A DNA stretch of 64,000 nucleotides, taken from Vesta saturnalis. Lineage: Eukaryota > Arthropoda > Insecta > Coleoptera > Lampyridae. The notes below the pieces were generated by a model. That model was not told the DNA's origin, made no database searches, and was given only the letters and a program-made list of their open reading frames with translations. The stretch's first letter is position 1; each line of letters starts with the position of its first letter. A program made the translations under genes and the position numbers. The DNA lies in assembly GCA_036346205.1 (NCBI GenBank), contig JARFJB010000396.1, forward strand, positions 46,001 to 110,000. Direction: 5' to 3'. This document shows, piece by piece, positions 11,005 through 20,190 of this stretch.

Positions 11005-11247
11005 ATGTCTCAAAGTAAAAGGATCGCAGATCCTGATATGAAGGGTTTAAGGAAAGCTGAATGTATGGCTAGTAAACATTATAATGAAGCGATGAAAATA
11101 CCTATTAGGAAAGATGATGATGTCTTGTGGACCACATTAAACGAGAATCAGTTGAAGGAAATTGAATGTGAAAAACAAATAATAAATAAAATGGATATGA
11201 TCCAGCAAAGGTATTACAAAATGTTAAGTACATCAAATTTGCCATAA
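11005..11247 (+). CDS. Unrecognised 80-residue charged protein, right-arm copy
   Basis: Encodes exactly the same 80 residues as 3398-3640. The start codon lies in the context GGACAATGTCTCAAAG. As for the left copy, no domain is recognised; length, charge and helical character are the only observations. Its intactness contrasts with the start-less neighbour ORF in the same arm. Confidence 0.45.
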   Translation: MSQSKRIADPDMKGLRKAECMASKHYNEAMKIPIRKDDDVLWTTLNENQLKEIECEKQIINKMDMIQQRYYKMLSTSNLP

Positions 11248-12079
11248 TATGTATATTTACTTAAATCGATCTTTTATCTGTATATAGATGAATATTGTGG
11301 TTAATAAATTATAAGTTTCATAAAAAATATTTTACTTGTTAGATCAGTCTGAGCAATGAATCGTCTGTGTTCTTGATTTCTCAGAATTTCAGAAGCTATG
11401 ACTCAGCCAAAACAATGAATCGCCTTTGTTATCAGAGGTGTGGCCTTATAAGCATAGACTTTGAAGCGTTGACAATGGATTGCCTTTGTTCTTGATTTCC
11501 CAGAATTGAGATGTATTTAGATAACAATCTATTTTTTAGAAATTATAACGGAATAATGGATCGTCTTTGTTCTCTCATGTGACCTTGAAAATTATAAACA
11601 TAGACTTTGAAGCGTTGGCTAAAATATTGGATCGCCTTTGTTCTTGATTTCTTAGAATCGAAGGGTATTTATATAACAATCTATTTTTATAACTCGACCA
11701 GAACAATGAATCACTTTTGTTCGTTTCTCATGTGACCTTGAAAATTGTAAGCATAGACTTTGAACAATGGACCCCCTTTGTTCTTGATTTCCTAGAATTG
11801 AGGTGGTAGCTGGATAACAATCTATTTTTAGGAATCATGACAGAACGCTTTTGTTCTCTGTAACCTTGAAATGAAACGTTACCTGTGTTGAGAAACAGCC
11901 ATCTGTTTTGGAAAACGGACCCTCTGTTTTGAAACGGATCCCTGTTTTGTGAAACGGGCCCCTGTTTTAGGAAACGTCTACCTGTTTGAACCACTTGAGG
12001 GCACTGGGAGGCGTTACCAGTAATCACCTTGAAGCATGCATAGACATGGCTTACTTAGGTTTGTAATAAGTCTCGAACA

Positions 12080-12360
12080 ATGTCTCAAAGTAAAAGGATC
12101 CTGATATGAAGACTTTAAGGGAGCTGAATGTATGGCTAGTATACAATATAATGAAGCGATGACCTATTAGGAAAGATGATGATGTCTTGTGGACCACATT
12201 AAACGAGAATCAGTTGAAGGAAATTGAATGTGAAAAACAAATAGTAAATAGATATGCTCCAGCATAAGTGAGTATATCCCATAATACTTAAATCGATTTT
12301 TTATCTGTATATTGTGGTTAATAAAGTCTTATAAAAAATATTTTACTTGTTAGATGACCT
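12080..12360 (+). pseudogene. Decayed second copy of the 80-codon ORF, right arm
   Basis: Matches 11005-11340 with deletions: the start region ACAATGTCTCAAAG near 12078 and the GTGGACCACATTAAACG block near 12190 are kept, but the frame is broken. Mirror image of 2270-2560. Confidence 0.75.
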
Positions 12361-13639
12361 AATCAGTCTGAACAATGCATCGTCTTTGTTCTCGGAATTT
12401 TAGAACTAACTCAGCCAAAACAATGAATCGTCTTTGTTCTTTTACCTTCAAATTGTAAGCATAGACTTTGAACAATGGGCCCCTTTATTCTTGATTTCCT
12501 AGAATTTCAGAAGCTATGACTCAGCCAAAACAATGAATCGTCTTTGTTCTCTCATGTGGCCTTGTAAACATAGACTTTGAAGCGTTGACAATGCATCATC
12601 TTTTTCTTGATTTCCTAGAATTGAGATAACAATCTATTTCTAGAATAACTGAACAATGGATCGTCTTTGTTCATTTCTCAGAGGTGTGACCTCATAAGCA
12701 TAAACTTTAAATCGTTGGTTGAACAATGGATCGCCTTTGTTCTTAAAGAGATGTATTTAGATAACAATTTATTTTTATAAATCAACCAGAATAATGGATC
12801 GTCTTTGTTCATTTCTCAGAGGTGACCTTGAAAATAGACTTTGAACTCGTTGAACAATGCATCGCCTTTGTTATTGATTTCCTAGAATTGAGATAACAAT
12901 CTATTTTTAGAATAACGGAACAATGAATCGTCTTTGTTCTCTCGTGTGACCTTGAAAATTGTAAGCATAGACTTTGAAGCGTCGGCTTGAACAATGGACC
13001 CTCTTTGCTCTTGATTTTTCTCAGAATTTGATATGTAGATAACAATATATTTTTATAACTCATCCAAAACAATAGATCGTCTTTGTTCTCTCAGGTGGCC
13101 TTGAAAGCATAGACTTTGAACCGTCGGCTTGAACAATGCATCGTCTTTGTTATTGATTTCCTAGAATTGAGATAACAATCTATTTTTAGAATAACGGAAC
13201 AATGAATCGTCTTTGTTCTCTCATGTGGCCTTGAAAATTGTAAGCATAGACTTTGAACAATGGGCCCCCTTTGTTCTTGATTTCTAGAATTGAGTGGAAT
13301 CTATTTTCGACCTGAACAATAGATCGTTTTGTTCTCTCGTATGGGAAACGTTGAAACAGCTATCTGTTTTGAAACGGACCCTGTTTTAGAAACGGCTACC
13401 TGTTTATAGGAAACGGCTACCTGTTTTAGAAACGGACTGTTTTAGGAAACGTCTACCTGTTTTGAACCACTTGAGCACTGGGGGGCGTGGCCTTGAAACA
13501 TGCATAGACTTGCTTGAGACTGAGGGCAATGACTTTGAGGAATCTGCAATTGACGTGGACAACCAAAAATCTAGTAACTTTTCTAGTGAATTTTCTAGTT
13601 ACTTGCCTTGAAGCATGACCTTGAAGAGGCAGAGTTAAC

Positions 13640-13780
13640 AACCTAACACATGGCCTTGACTTAGCAGGGTTACCAACACGTGGCCTTGGCTTAGCATGGT
13701 TACCAACCCCGTGGCCTTGACTTAGCAGGGTTACAAACCTACCACGTGGCCTTGACTTAGCAGGGTCACAAACCTTTCCT
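13640..13780. repeat. Tandem E-box minisatellite (CCACGTGG... / ...GGTTACCAACC)
   Basis: Four to five copies of a unit of about 35 bp combining CACGTGGCCTTGACTTAGCA with GGGTTACCAAC. Several copies carry the perfect E-box CACGTG. The left arm has only one or two equivalents near 775-815, so this block expanded (or contracted) after the arms separated. Confidence 0.8.
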
Positions 13781-13955
13781 ACAATGTGGTTGAGGTGACC
13801 TTGAAGATGATGACCTTAATAAACTATGTACTTGGACGTAGGCAATGTGATGACCTTGACCTTCTGATTTAATAATTCTTATAAGACTTAGCAGGGCAAA
13901 TTTCGATATCCTAATGTAAGTGACAAAGTGCGCCAGGATCCCTATACCTATACTA

Positions 13956-13958
<3 letters not shown>

Positions 13959-13993
<35 letters not shown>
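13959..13993. repeat. (TA)n tract at right edge of the giant inverted repeat
   Basis: About 17 TA dinucleotides, preceded by CTATACTACT, the mirror of AGTAGTATAG next to the left tract. Confidence 0.95.
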
Positions 13994-13996
<3 letters not shown>

Positions 13997-14100
13997 ACTG
14001 TTGTTTATCCGGGCGTTGTCTCGCGTCTGCTGGTGATGCTTCTGACTCCTTCCAGTACAAAAACGACGTTTCGGCAAAGTCTCATTTGCCATTTAAGTTT
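13994..14100 (-). mobile_element. Probable Penelope-like element fragment
   Basis: On the minus strand this reads GCAAATGAGACTTTGCCGAA followed by ACGTCGTTTTTGTACTGG. I recall phrases of this type (a GAAACGTCG block preceded by an ATGAGAC...CCGAA block) from the ends of Penelope-like elements. If correct, both flanks of the giant inverted repeat are Penelope sequence in the same orientation. Identification is from memory and short. Confidence 0.35.
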
Positions 14101-14440
14101 TCTCCTTCTCCAACTGATTTGTTCGGCTCCGTGTTACTCGAATCGAACTGAGGTCCTGCTGTCCTGTCTCCTGTTTATATTTGGTGTTGTGTACTTTCAC
14201 TGCTTTCACTGGTTTCCCTGCTTTCACTTTCCCTTCTTTCTCTTTCTAGGTGTTGGATGGTGCTGCTGTGCATGATGTTCGTATGGATGGTTCTGGTTCG
14301 GGTGATCGTTTCCTTGTGTGACGATGTTCTGCTAGTGTTATCTTCCATGTATTAGGCAATATTTCGGAATCGTCTCGTGTGTTAAGAGCCTACCATCTTC
14401 AATCTTTGTTCATCTAGATATGACTAAAAGGGCTGATCGA
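14101..14440. other. No gene seen
   Basis: Pyrimidine-rich plus strand (CTTTCACTTTCCCTTCTTTC near 14220) without a recognisable frame or repeat. Confidence 0.5.
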
Positions 14441-14700
14441 AAGTATCGATTATAATCGATTAATTGGGTTTGGATAAGTTTTCGAAAATAATCAATTATT
14501 TGATTTATTATGAGCTTCGTTATGCGCGGTACTCTAGCAAAGTACAGGTCGTAGGTTCAAATCCTACTCGACGTAAACTTTTTATTTATGTATTTAATAA
14601 AATTAATAATAATTTTTAATTATTTGATTTAATCGATTATTTGATCGATCGATCATTTTTTTGATAATCGATTATATGAGTAATCGAGCAATAAAAATTC
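14441..14700. repeat. ATCGATTA-rich short element surrounding a tRNA-like core
   Basis: ATCGATTA/TAATCGAT words recur on both sides (about 14444-14465 and 14630-14690) of the tRNA-like core at 14512-14575. The arrangement could be a small nonautonomous element or a tRNA-derived SINE; ends are not defined. Confidence 0.35.
14512..14575 (+). pseudogene. tRNA-Ala(AGC)-like fragment
   Basis: The 3' two thirds fold like a tRNA: anticodon stem GTACT (14529-14533) with AGTAC (14541-14545) enclosing the 7-nt loop CTAGCAA with anticodon AGC at 14536-14538; a 5-nt variable region; T-stem GTAGG/CCTAC around the loop TTCAAAT (14551-14567). A D-arm is only partly possible (GAGC with GCGC), and the upstream bases do not pair with the 3' acceptor strand TCGACGT. 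So it is a tRNA pseudogene or the tRNA-like part of a SINE rather than a working tRNA gene. Confidence 0.5.
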
Positions 14701-15254
14701 ATTTTTTTTCAGTAATCTGTTGTCGATTGTTAAAACTTACAACCGCCCTTATTTCACATTTAAATTTCTACCCACATTATAGTTTACACATTTGCAGTTA
14801 CTACATGAACAAACGTAACTTTTACTCGATTATATTTTTAATGCGTGCAGACTGACGTTATCCAACTATCGTTTGACTAATCAACTGTTTGATTAATCTT
14901 TTTGAAAATAAAAAATTTGTTTAAGAACGAATTATTCCTTCACTAAAAGAGATAAAAGAAAACAGAAACATTTCCAAACCAGAAACTCAACATAAAAGAT
15001 GTGCATTTGAAGTATTTCTTTCCTTTTTTATGACTACTATAAAAGAGATAGATTTAAATTCAATGTAGTGTTTCGTTTTTAACAAATTCGTCTCTAATAA
15101 AGTAAATTTGAATTAATTCCCATTATACTATATTCATTTCAGTAAGCTTTACAATAAAAGCTAAGTATAATTAAAATACAATGAACAATAAAATAATAAA
15201 ATAATGAATTTAAATAACGGATGGTATGCAATTACTGCCTTTAACGTTTTATTG
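14701..15254. other. No gene seen
   Basis: AT-rich sequence without a recognisable coding frame or element end. Confidence 0.5.
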
Positions 15255-15435
15255 TTTTCCTTAATAGTTAAATAAAAACCTAAAAAATGTTTGATTATTA
15301 ATAAAAGTTTAAGCGCCAATAGACCAAACGTATAATTTAGTTAAAAATTACTGTAAAAAGATAATAAATTGTTGTACTTTGTTCGAACTACTCATCTACT
15401 CTCAGCGGGACAATAAAATATAATGCTGTATACTA
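15255..15435. repeat. Direct repeat, copy 1 (partner 20005-20190)
   Basis: Begins TTCCTTAATAGTTAAATAAA and ends ATAATGCTGTATACT; about 180 bp nearly identical to 20005-20190 in the same orientation. The two copies flank a 4.6-kb block of LINE sequence. Confidence 0.9.
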
Positions 15436-15554
15436 TGAAAATTGTGAAACAGTCATATGAATTAAATATTCATGTTTAGGTGTACCTACCTTGTCTTTAT
15501 AAATATAGTAGCAAGAGTAAAATTGGCGTAAATGTTGAAAAGAAATATATATAT

Positions 15555-15790
15555 ACATATAGTTTTTTGTAATATCCATGTTATTAAAAACTTAGATTAC
15601 ATTAGATTTATAGTTTGCAAAGTGTTATATGGTGTTATGAGGTGTTCTGATTTGTAAATGAGATAATCAGGTGAAAATGTTTCCTTGTATTACATTACGT
15701 TCTTATAGTAAATTATCGCTATACAGGGTGTCTTCAACTTCTTAACCTTAAATTATGCTTATGACAAGAGTATAAACAGTTATTACTACG
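15555..15790. repeat. Direct repeat, copy 1 (partner 24926-25145)
   Basis: Starts CATATAGTTTTTTGTAATAT and runs to GTATAAACAGTTATTACTA. The copy at 24926-25145 is the same orientation with several small deletions. A short inverted piece of it occurs at about 19893-19935. In each case it abuts a TAA-rich tract and LINE sequence, so it may be a LINE 5' end or a commonly targeted sequence. Confidence 0.85.
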
Positions 15791-15824
15791 GCCTAAGGTT
15801 GTAAGTTATACAAATAATAATAGC

Positions 15825-15826
<2 letters not shown>

Positions 15827-15895
<69 letters not shown>
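15827..15895. repeat. (TAA)n microsatellite upstream of R4/Dong-like LINE
   Basis: About 22 TAA units. A second TAA-rich tract lies at the other end of the LINE (17446-17510). Confidence 0.95.
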
Positions 15896-15896
<1 letters not shown>

Positions 15897-15902
15897 CGCG
15901 AC

Positions 15903-17351
15903 GGCACACTTTATTAAAGGAAAATTGGACAATACTGTAAATGTTATAAATGAAAGCGAAGAAACTATAAAAATTATTCAAATGGGAGAATTTTACAAAT
16001 ATTTAGGAGTATCGGAAGGAAGTGAAATTGACCACACTGGTACAAAATCAAAATTAAGGACTGAATATTTAAAAAGAACTAGAAACATTTTACAATCAAA
16101 ATTAAATGCAAAAAACCAAATAATAGCTATTGGCACATTAGCAGTACCGATACTTCAATATAGTTTTGGTGTAATTCAGTGGACAAAACAAGAGATTAGA
16201 TCTTTAGACAGAAAAACTAGAAAGTTAATGACAATTTACGACGCATTACATCCAAGAGCGGATACATATAGATTGTATGTACCAAGAAAAATGGGAGGAA
16301 GAGGATTAAAAATATCAATTTACATACAACAACGAAATCTTCAATTTGGGTACTTATTTAAAATCCATTTAATTCGGATAAAAGTATTGAAATGATATTA
16401 GCCACGATAACAAGAAATCAGATTACAACTCCATTGTAAAACAAACAAATAAATTGTTTCAAGAACTTAATATTGAAGAAACAAATCAATAAAAAAGCAT
16501 TGACAAATAAATTATTGTTAAATTGGCATAACAAACCGAGGCATGGACAATTAGTATCAAAGATGAAAACTATTACCATGGACGCAAGATTAAGTTATGC
16601 ATGGTTAAGTTGAGATCTAAAACCTGCAAGTGAAAGTCTAATTGTGGCAATCCAAGACCAAGCAGTAGCTACAAGATATCAAGAACATAAAATTCAACAC
16701 AAGACCACCAATCCAAAATGTAGAATTTGTAATGATCAAAATGAAACAATTTGGCATATTAGGCTTCATGTACAGTATTAGCAGGAAGAGAATATATTGA
16801 AAGACATAACCAGTATGTACTCAGATACATTTTAACTTATGTTTGGAGTTTGAATGTTTAGTAGCTGTCGATAAATGGTACAATCATATTAAAATGTTAC
16901 CATAAATGATGCATCATACTACTATTTTGTATGATACACAGATCCGTACAGATACCCGCAAACAAACCGGATATTACAATTAGAACAAGGAAAACACCTA
17001 CTTGATCGATGTCGCAATACCAATGGATCAAAACATAGTTAAAAGGAATCTGAAGAAATTTTGAAGTACAAAGACCTAGCGATTGAAATTCAAAGAATGT
17101 GGAACACAAAACAACTATAATTCCTATCGTTATTGGAGCTACTGGGTATGTAACAACAAGTTATAAAGATTATGTGTCCAAATTACCTGGTACACATAAT
17201 CCTATCATATTCAAAAAAGCTATATTAGGGACATCATATAGTAAGAAAAGTTCTTCCTTAAATGAAAGTATGGATATTTACCTGAGGTGTATGGTATACA
17301 CTTGTAAAGAACTGGATACAATAAACCAGCCAGAATGTATAACATCCTAAA
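15903..17351 (+). pseudogene. R4/Dong-like LINE, RT carboxy end plus restriction-like endonuclease
   Basis: A 5'-truncated early-branching LINE. The frame 15925-16395 carries the post-RT segment ending in LHPRADTYRLYVPRKMGGRGL, a signature of R2/R4-type polyproteins. Next, with frameshifts, come IVAIQDQAVATRYQEH and a CRICND...ETIWHI zinc-knuckle-like block (about 16640-16780). Then comes a PD-(D/E)xK endonuclease region around NKENTYLIDVAIPMDQN, KYKDLAIEIQRMW and PIVIGATGYV (about 16960-17170). The last part is in the frame 17099-17350. Such elements cut a specific target with the restriction-like domain and prime reverse transcription there. Dong-type relatives are known from TAA repeats, which fits the flanks here. 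At least four frame breaks make it inactive. Confidence 0.75.
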
Positions 17352-17445
17352 TTTTTAGTGTGTAGGTGTTACTTATTAAGTGTTTATTCAATGTTTTAAT
17401 GTTGCTGGTTAATGTATTGTAATATATGAATCTGTGGTTTGTGAA

Positions 17446-17510
17446 AATAAAGAAATAATAATAATAACAATAATAATCATAACAATCATAATAGTAATAA
17501 TAATAAAAAG
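17446..17510. repeat. TAA-rich 3' tail or target tract
   Basis: AATAAAGAAATAATAATAAT followed by imperfect TAA/CAA units. The first AATAAA could serve as a polyadenylation signal for the LINE that ends just upstream. Confidence 0.85.
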
Positions 17511-17514
17511 ATGT

Positions 17515-17880
17515 AACGTTACAACCCAGGCAAAGAAGTCATGGGGGATAATAACCATGGTCAGAAACGATGTTTGCGTTTGAGTACTGGACTTCAAGCA
17601 AATACGGTCGAAATTGTAGGCAAAAAGAACTTTAGTTTAATAAACTTATATCTATCCAATTCAACATGGTCAATAAGCTAATTGAAAGACCTTATACCGT
17701 TTTTAATGTTAGGCGATTACAATTGTCACAATACTATGTGGGAATCAGTTCAAACAAAGCAGAGGGGACAAGATTTACAGTGTGTGATAAATGAACATTC
17801 TTTATTTATCCTTAACAATGGAGACCCTACACATGCAAACACAGCTTTTGGAAATTTTGAAATTCGGCAATAGTTTCTTT
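17515..17880 (+). pseudogene. Apurinic-type endonuclease fragment of an I-like LINE
   Basis: Plus-strand frames read VGKKNFSLINLYLS (about 17615) and then LMLGDYNCHNTMWES, GQDLQCVINEHSLFILNNGDPTH (17682-17873). These are the G-D-x-N-x-H and C-terminal N-x-G-x-P-T-H blocks of LINE endonucleases. It is 3'-truncated exactly where a second LINE begins in the opposite orientation (about 17875). Confidence 0.7.
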
Positions 17881-19870
17881 ATTATTCCATATTTGGTAAT
17901 TCACGTTTTTAGGCGATGCAATTATTTTGGGAATATAGTTACATAATTGTATTTGTCGTCTAGCGCTTAATGGTGGAATTCCCGCGTCTACAAAGATTGA
18001 CAGTAGCGGACTCGTACGAAAAGCACCAATTGTCATGTACTTTATACAATTGTTTTAATACCTGCCTATCTCAACGCCAGTTTATATTACTCATACATCT
18101 TATTAAGTTTAACCTCCGTTTGCATTTGGTCACAGTATGTTTGAGATGTTCTTTAAAATACAGTTTCTTATCTAGGATAATTCCTAGTACTTTCATATTT
18201 TCGGATAAAGGGATACCAATATCTTTTAAAGCTAATTGTGGCTCATCGTGCTGGTGTCTTAGTCTGTAAAAGTGAATTGCAGATATTTTGCTTATGGATA
18301 GCTGCAAACTTATTCCTTCCACCTTCCCTTCTATTTCGGCTATTGCTTTATTTAGAGTTCTTTGTATGTTCTCCATTGAATGGTTTTTATAGAAAATGAT
18401 TAAATCATCTACGTATAGGCATTTGCAGACTGGAGATTGAATCTATGTAAGTAGATCATTCATCTCAATTAGAAATAATGAACAACTAAGGACAAACCCT
18501 TGAGGTATCCCGTTTTCTAATACACGAGTTTTTGAAGTGTAATTCTCAAAACTCACTACAACACTACGACATGACAGGAAACGTTTTATGATTTGCGGTA
18601 AGTTACCTTTCATGCCCCACTGACAAAGCTTATTAACAATGCTATATCTCCACATGAACTCATAGGCTTTGTGTATATCGAGCTAATGGCTACAGTATGG
18701 CTTCTTTTTAAGAAGCTTTCTAACATAAAGTGTTCTAAATATACTAGCTCGTCAAGGGTAGAATGCTGTTTCCTAAAACCCGCTTAATGTTTCGGTATGA
18801 GGTTGCTTGTTTCTATAAACCAGGTTAATCTATTGTTCACCATTTTTTCAAACAACTTGCTTAAGCAAGAGGTCAAAGCAATAGGTCTGTAGTTTCCGGT
18901 TTGTGTGGCGTCTGTATTTCGTTTTTGTATAGGTATAATTACAGAGCGTTACCACTGGGCAGGGTAAGTACCGTTTTTCAACATTTCATTATATATGTTT
19001 AATAGTTTTTCTTTTCCACCTTCAACATACTATATACAACTTCATCTGAACCGGGTTCTGTATGTTTTTGGTTTAGTAAAGCTGTGTGTTGTTCGTTTAT
19101 TGTAAAATTGTTACTATAATTGTAGTGCTCGTTTGTAGTAAAATTAATAACGGTCTCATTTTGTTTCTTTAGTTGTAAAAAGGTCGTGGACTAATTTTCA
19201 GATTTACTGTTTGTTTCGAATTGTCTACACGGTGTACTACTTGTTTTTCTTTCACCCTTACTTTTGGGGATGGATATTTCTGCCACAGTAATTAAGCTAT
19301 TTATGAATTGTTGGATTCTATTATTCAAAGCTTTGTTTTCCTTTATGCTACATATACTTTGTACCTGTCGTTTGTAAGTATCCCGATTAGATTTTTCCAG
19401 TAACCACCTTTTTAGCAGTTTGGTAGTTTTTTGAGGTGTTCCGGTAGTCATAAGGATCGGGTAGTGGTCGCTACTATGAATATCTAACACTGTATCCCAC
19501 TTAAAGTTTACTGCTATTGTCGATGTTGAAATGTCTAAGTATATAGCAGTGAAATTGTTGTCCCCTATTATGCCTTTTATTATACGCTCGCGCAAATCAG
19601 TGTGTGTAGATCCCCACCATGTTGAGTGCGCATTGAAATCACCTACTAGTAAGAAGGGTGTTGGCAATTGTGCTATAAATGCTTCAATGTCTTTACTATT
19701 CCAACTGAATGAGGGAAGATATATGATACAAATAGTGCCTCTTACGGGGTACGTGATAGTTAATGCAACTGCCTGCAGTCTTGTAAAGATGTTGGTTTTC
19801 TTGTGTGGAATATTATTTCGTATAATGTTATCACACCTCCACTACCCCTATTATTATTATTATTATTATT
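17876..19870 (-). pseudogene. I-like LINE (endonuclease plus RT), 3'-truncated
   Basis: Minus-strand order from 19860: endonuclease with TYPVRGTICIIYLPS, FLLVGDFNAHSTWWGS (about 19650) and DIHSSDHYPILM (SDH, about 19460). A linker follows, then RT blocks NGIPQG and CKYLYVDD-type YVDDLIIF (about 18400), KVLGIILDKKL and SPVKSIFVDAGIPPLSARRQ (18036 downward). The C-terminal RNase H seen in the sister copy at 25.2-28.2 kb is missing because the element stops at about 17875. Many stops and frameshifts, especially between 19190 and 18660, show it is dead. Insect genomes carry many such copies. Confidence 0.8.
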
Positions 19871-19876
19871 ATTATA
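19849..19876. repeat. (TTA)n microsatellite
   Basis: Nine TTA units at the 5' boundary of the minus-strand LINE. Confidence 0.9.
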
Positions 19877-19933
19877 TAATGTAACCTAATTTTTTAATAA
19901 CATGGATATTACATAAAACTATGTATATAGTTT

Positions 19934-19940
<7 letters not shown>

Positions 19941-19988
<48 letters not shown>
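19941..19988. repeat. (TA)n microsatellite
   Basis: About 24 TA dinucleotides between the LINE boundary and the direct repeat at 20005. Confidence 0.95.
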
Positions 19989-19991
<3 letters not shown>

Positions 19992-20004
19992 TTCAAAATT
20001 TTTT

Positions 20005-20190
20005 TCCTTAATAGTTAAATAAAAAACCTAAAAAATGTTTGATTATGAATAAAAGTTTAAGCGCCAATAGACCAAACGTATAATTTAGTTAAAAATTACT
20101 GTAAAAAGATAATAAAGTGTTGTACTTTGTTCGAACTACTCATCTACTCTCAGCGGGACAATAAAATATAATGCTGTATACTGTAGCTAG
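20005..20190. repeat. Direct repeat, copy 2 (partner 15255-15435)
   Basis: Nearly identical to 15255-15435, same orientation. Its right end joins the terminal inverted repeat of a mariner-like element at about 20186. Confidence 0.9.

Larger units (their letters stand above)
8600..13958. repeat. Right arm of giant inverted repeat
   Basis: Reverse complement of 630-6719 minus the 599-bp left-specific segment and with many small indels. It contains the 150-codon ORF relic (9962-10415), the intact 80-codon ORF (11005-11247), its decayed second copy (about 12080-12360), the hairpin-unit array (11340-13330), and an expanded tandem block with CCACGTGG (13640-13780). Confidence 0.85.
588..13993. repeat. 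Giant imperfect inverted repeat (foldback-like structure)
   Basis: The segment 630-6719 reappears in reverse complement at about 8600-13958, leaving a loop of about 1.9 kb. Landmarks pair exactly: the 80-codon ORF at 3398-3640 with 11005-11247, and the stretch 5499-5829 with 8895-9225. Some blocks of more than 300 bp look identical; elsewhere the arms differ by small indels, by a 599-bp segment present only on the left, and by extra tandem copies of an E-box unit on the right. Both outer ends stop at (TA)n. This could be a very large foldback-type element, two head-to-head insertions of one element, or a segmental inverted duplication. No transposase, helicase or integrase is recognisable in it. 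A chimeric assembly of a palindromic read is a real alternative, though the arm differences argue against a trivial artefact. Confidence 0.85.

Noticed and set aside
588..13993. Helitron or bidirectional viral genome as explanation of the giant inverted repeat
   Set aside because: No Rep/helicase frame and no CTRR-type end or hairpin seen; no replication gene inside.
13766..14275. Two opposed frames with Tyr-Ile repeats
   Set aside because: They read through the (TA)n tract and join unrelated sequence on either side.
15793..15981. Minus-strand frame with a long leucine run
   Set aside because: Translation of the (TAA)n microsatellite.
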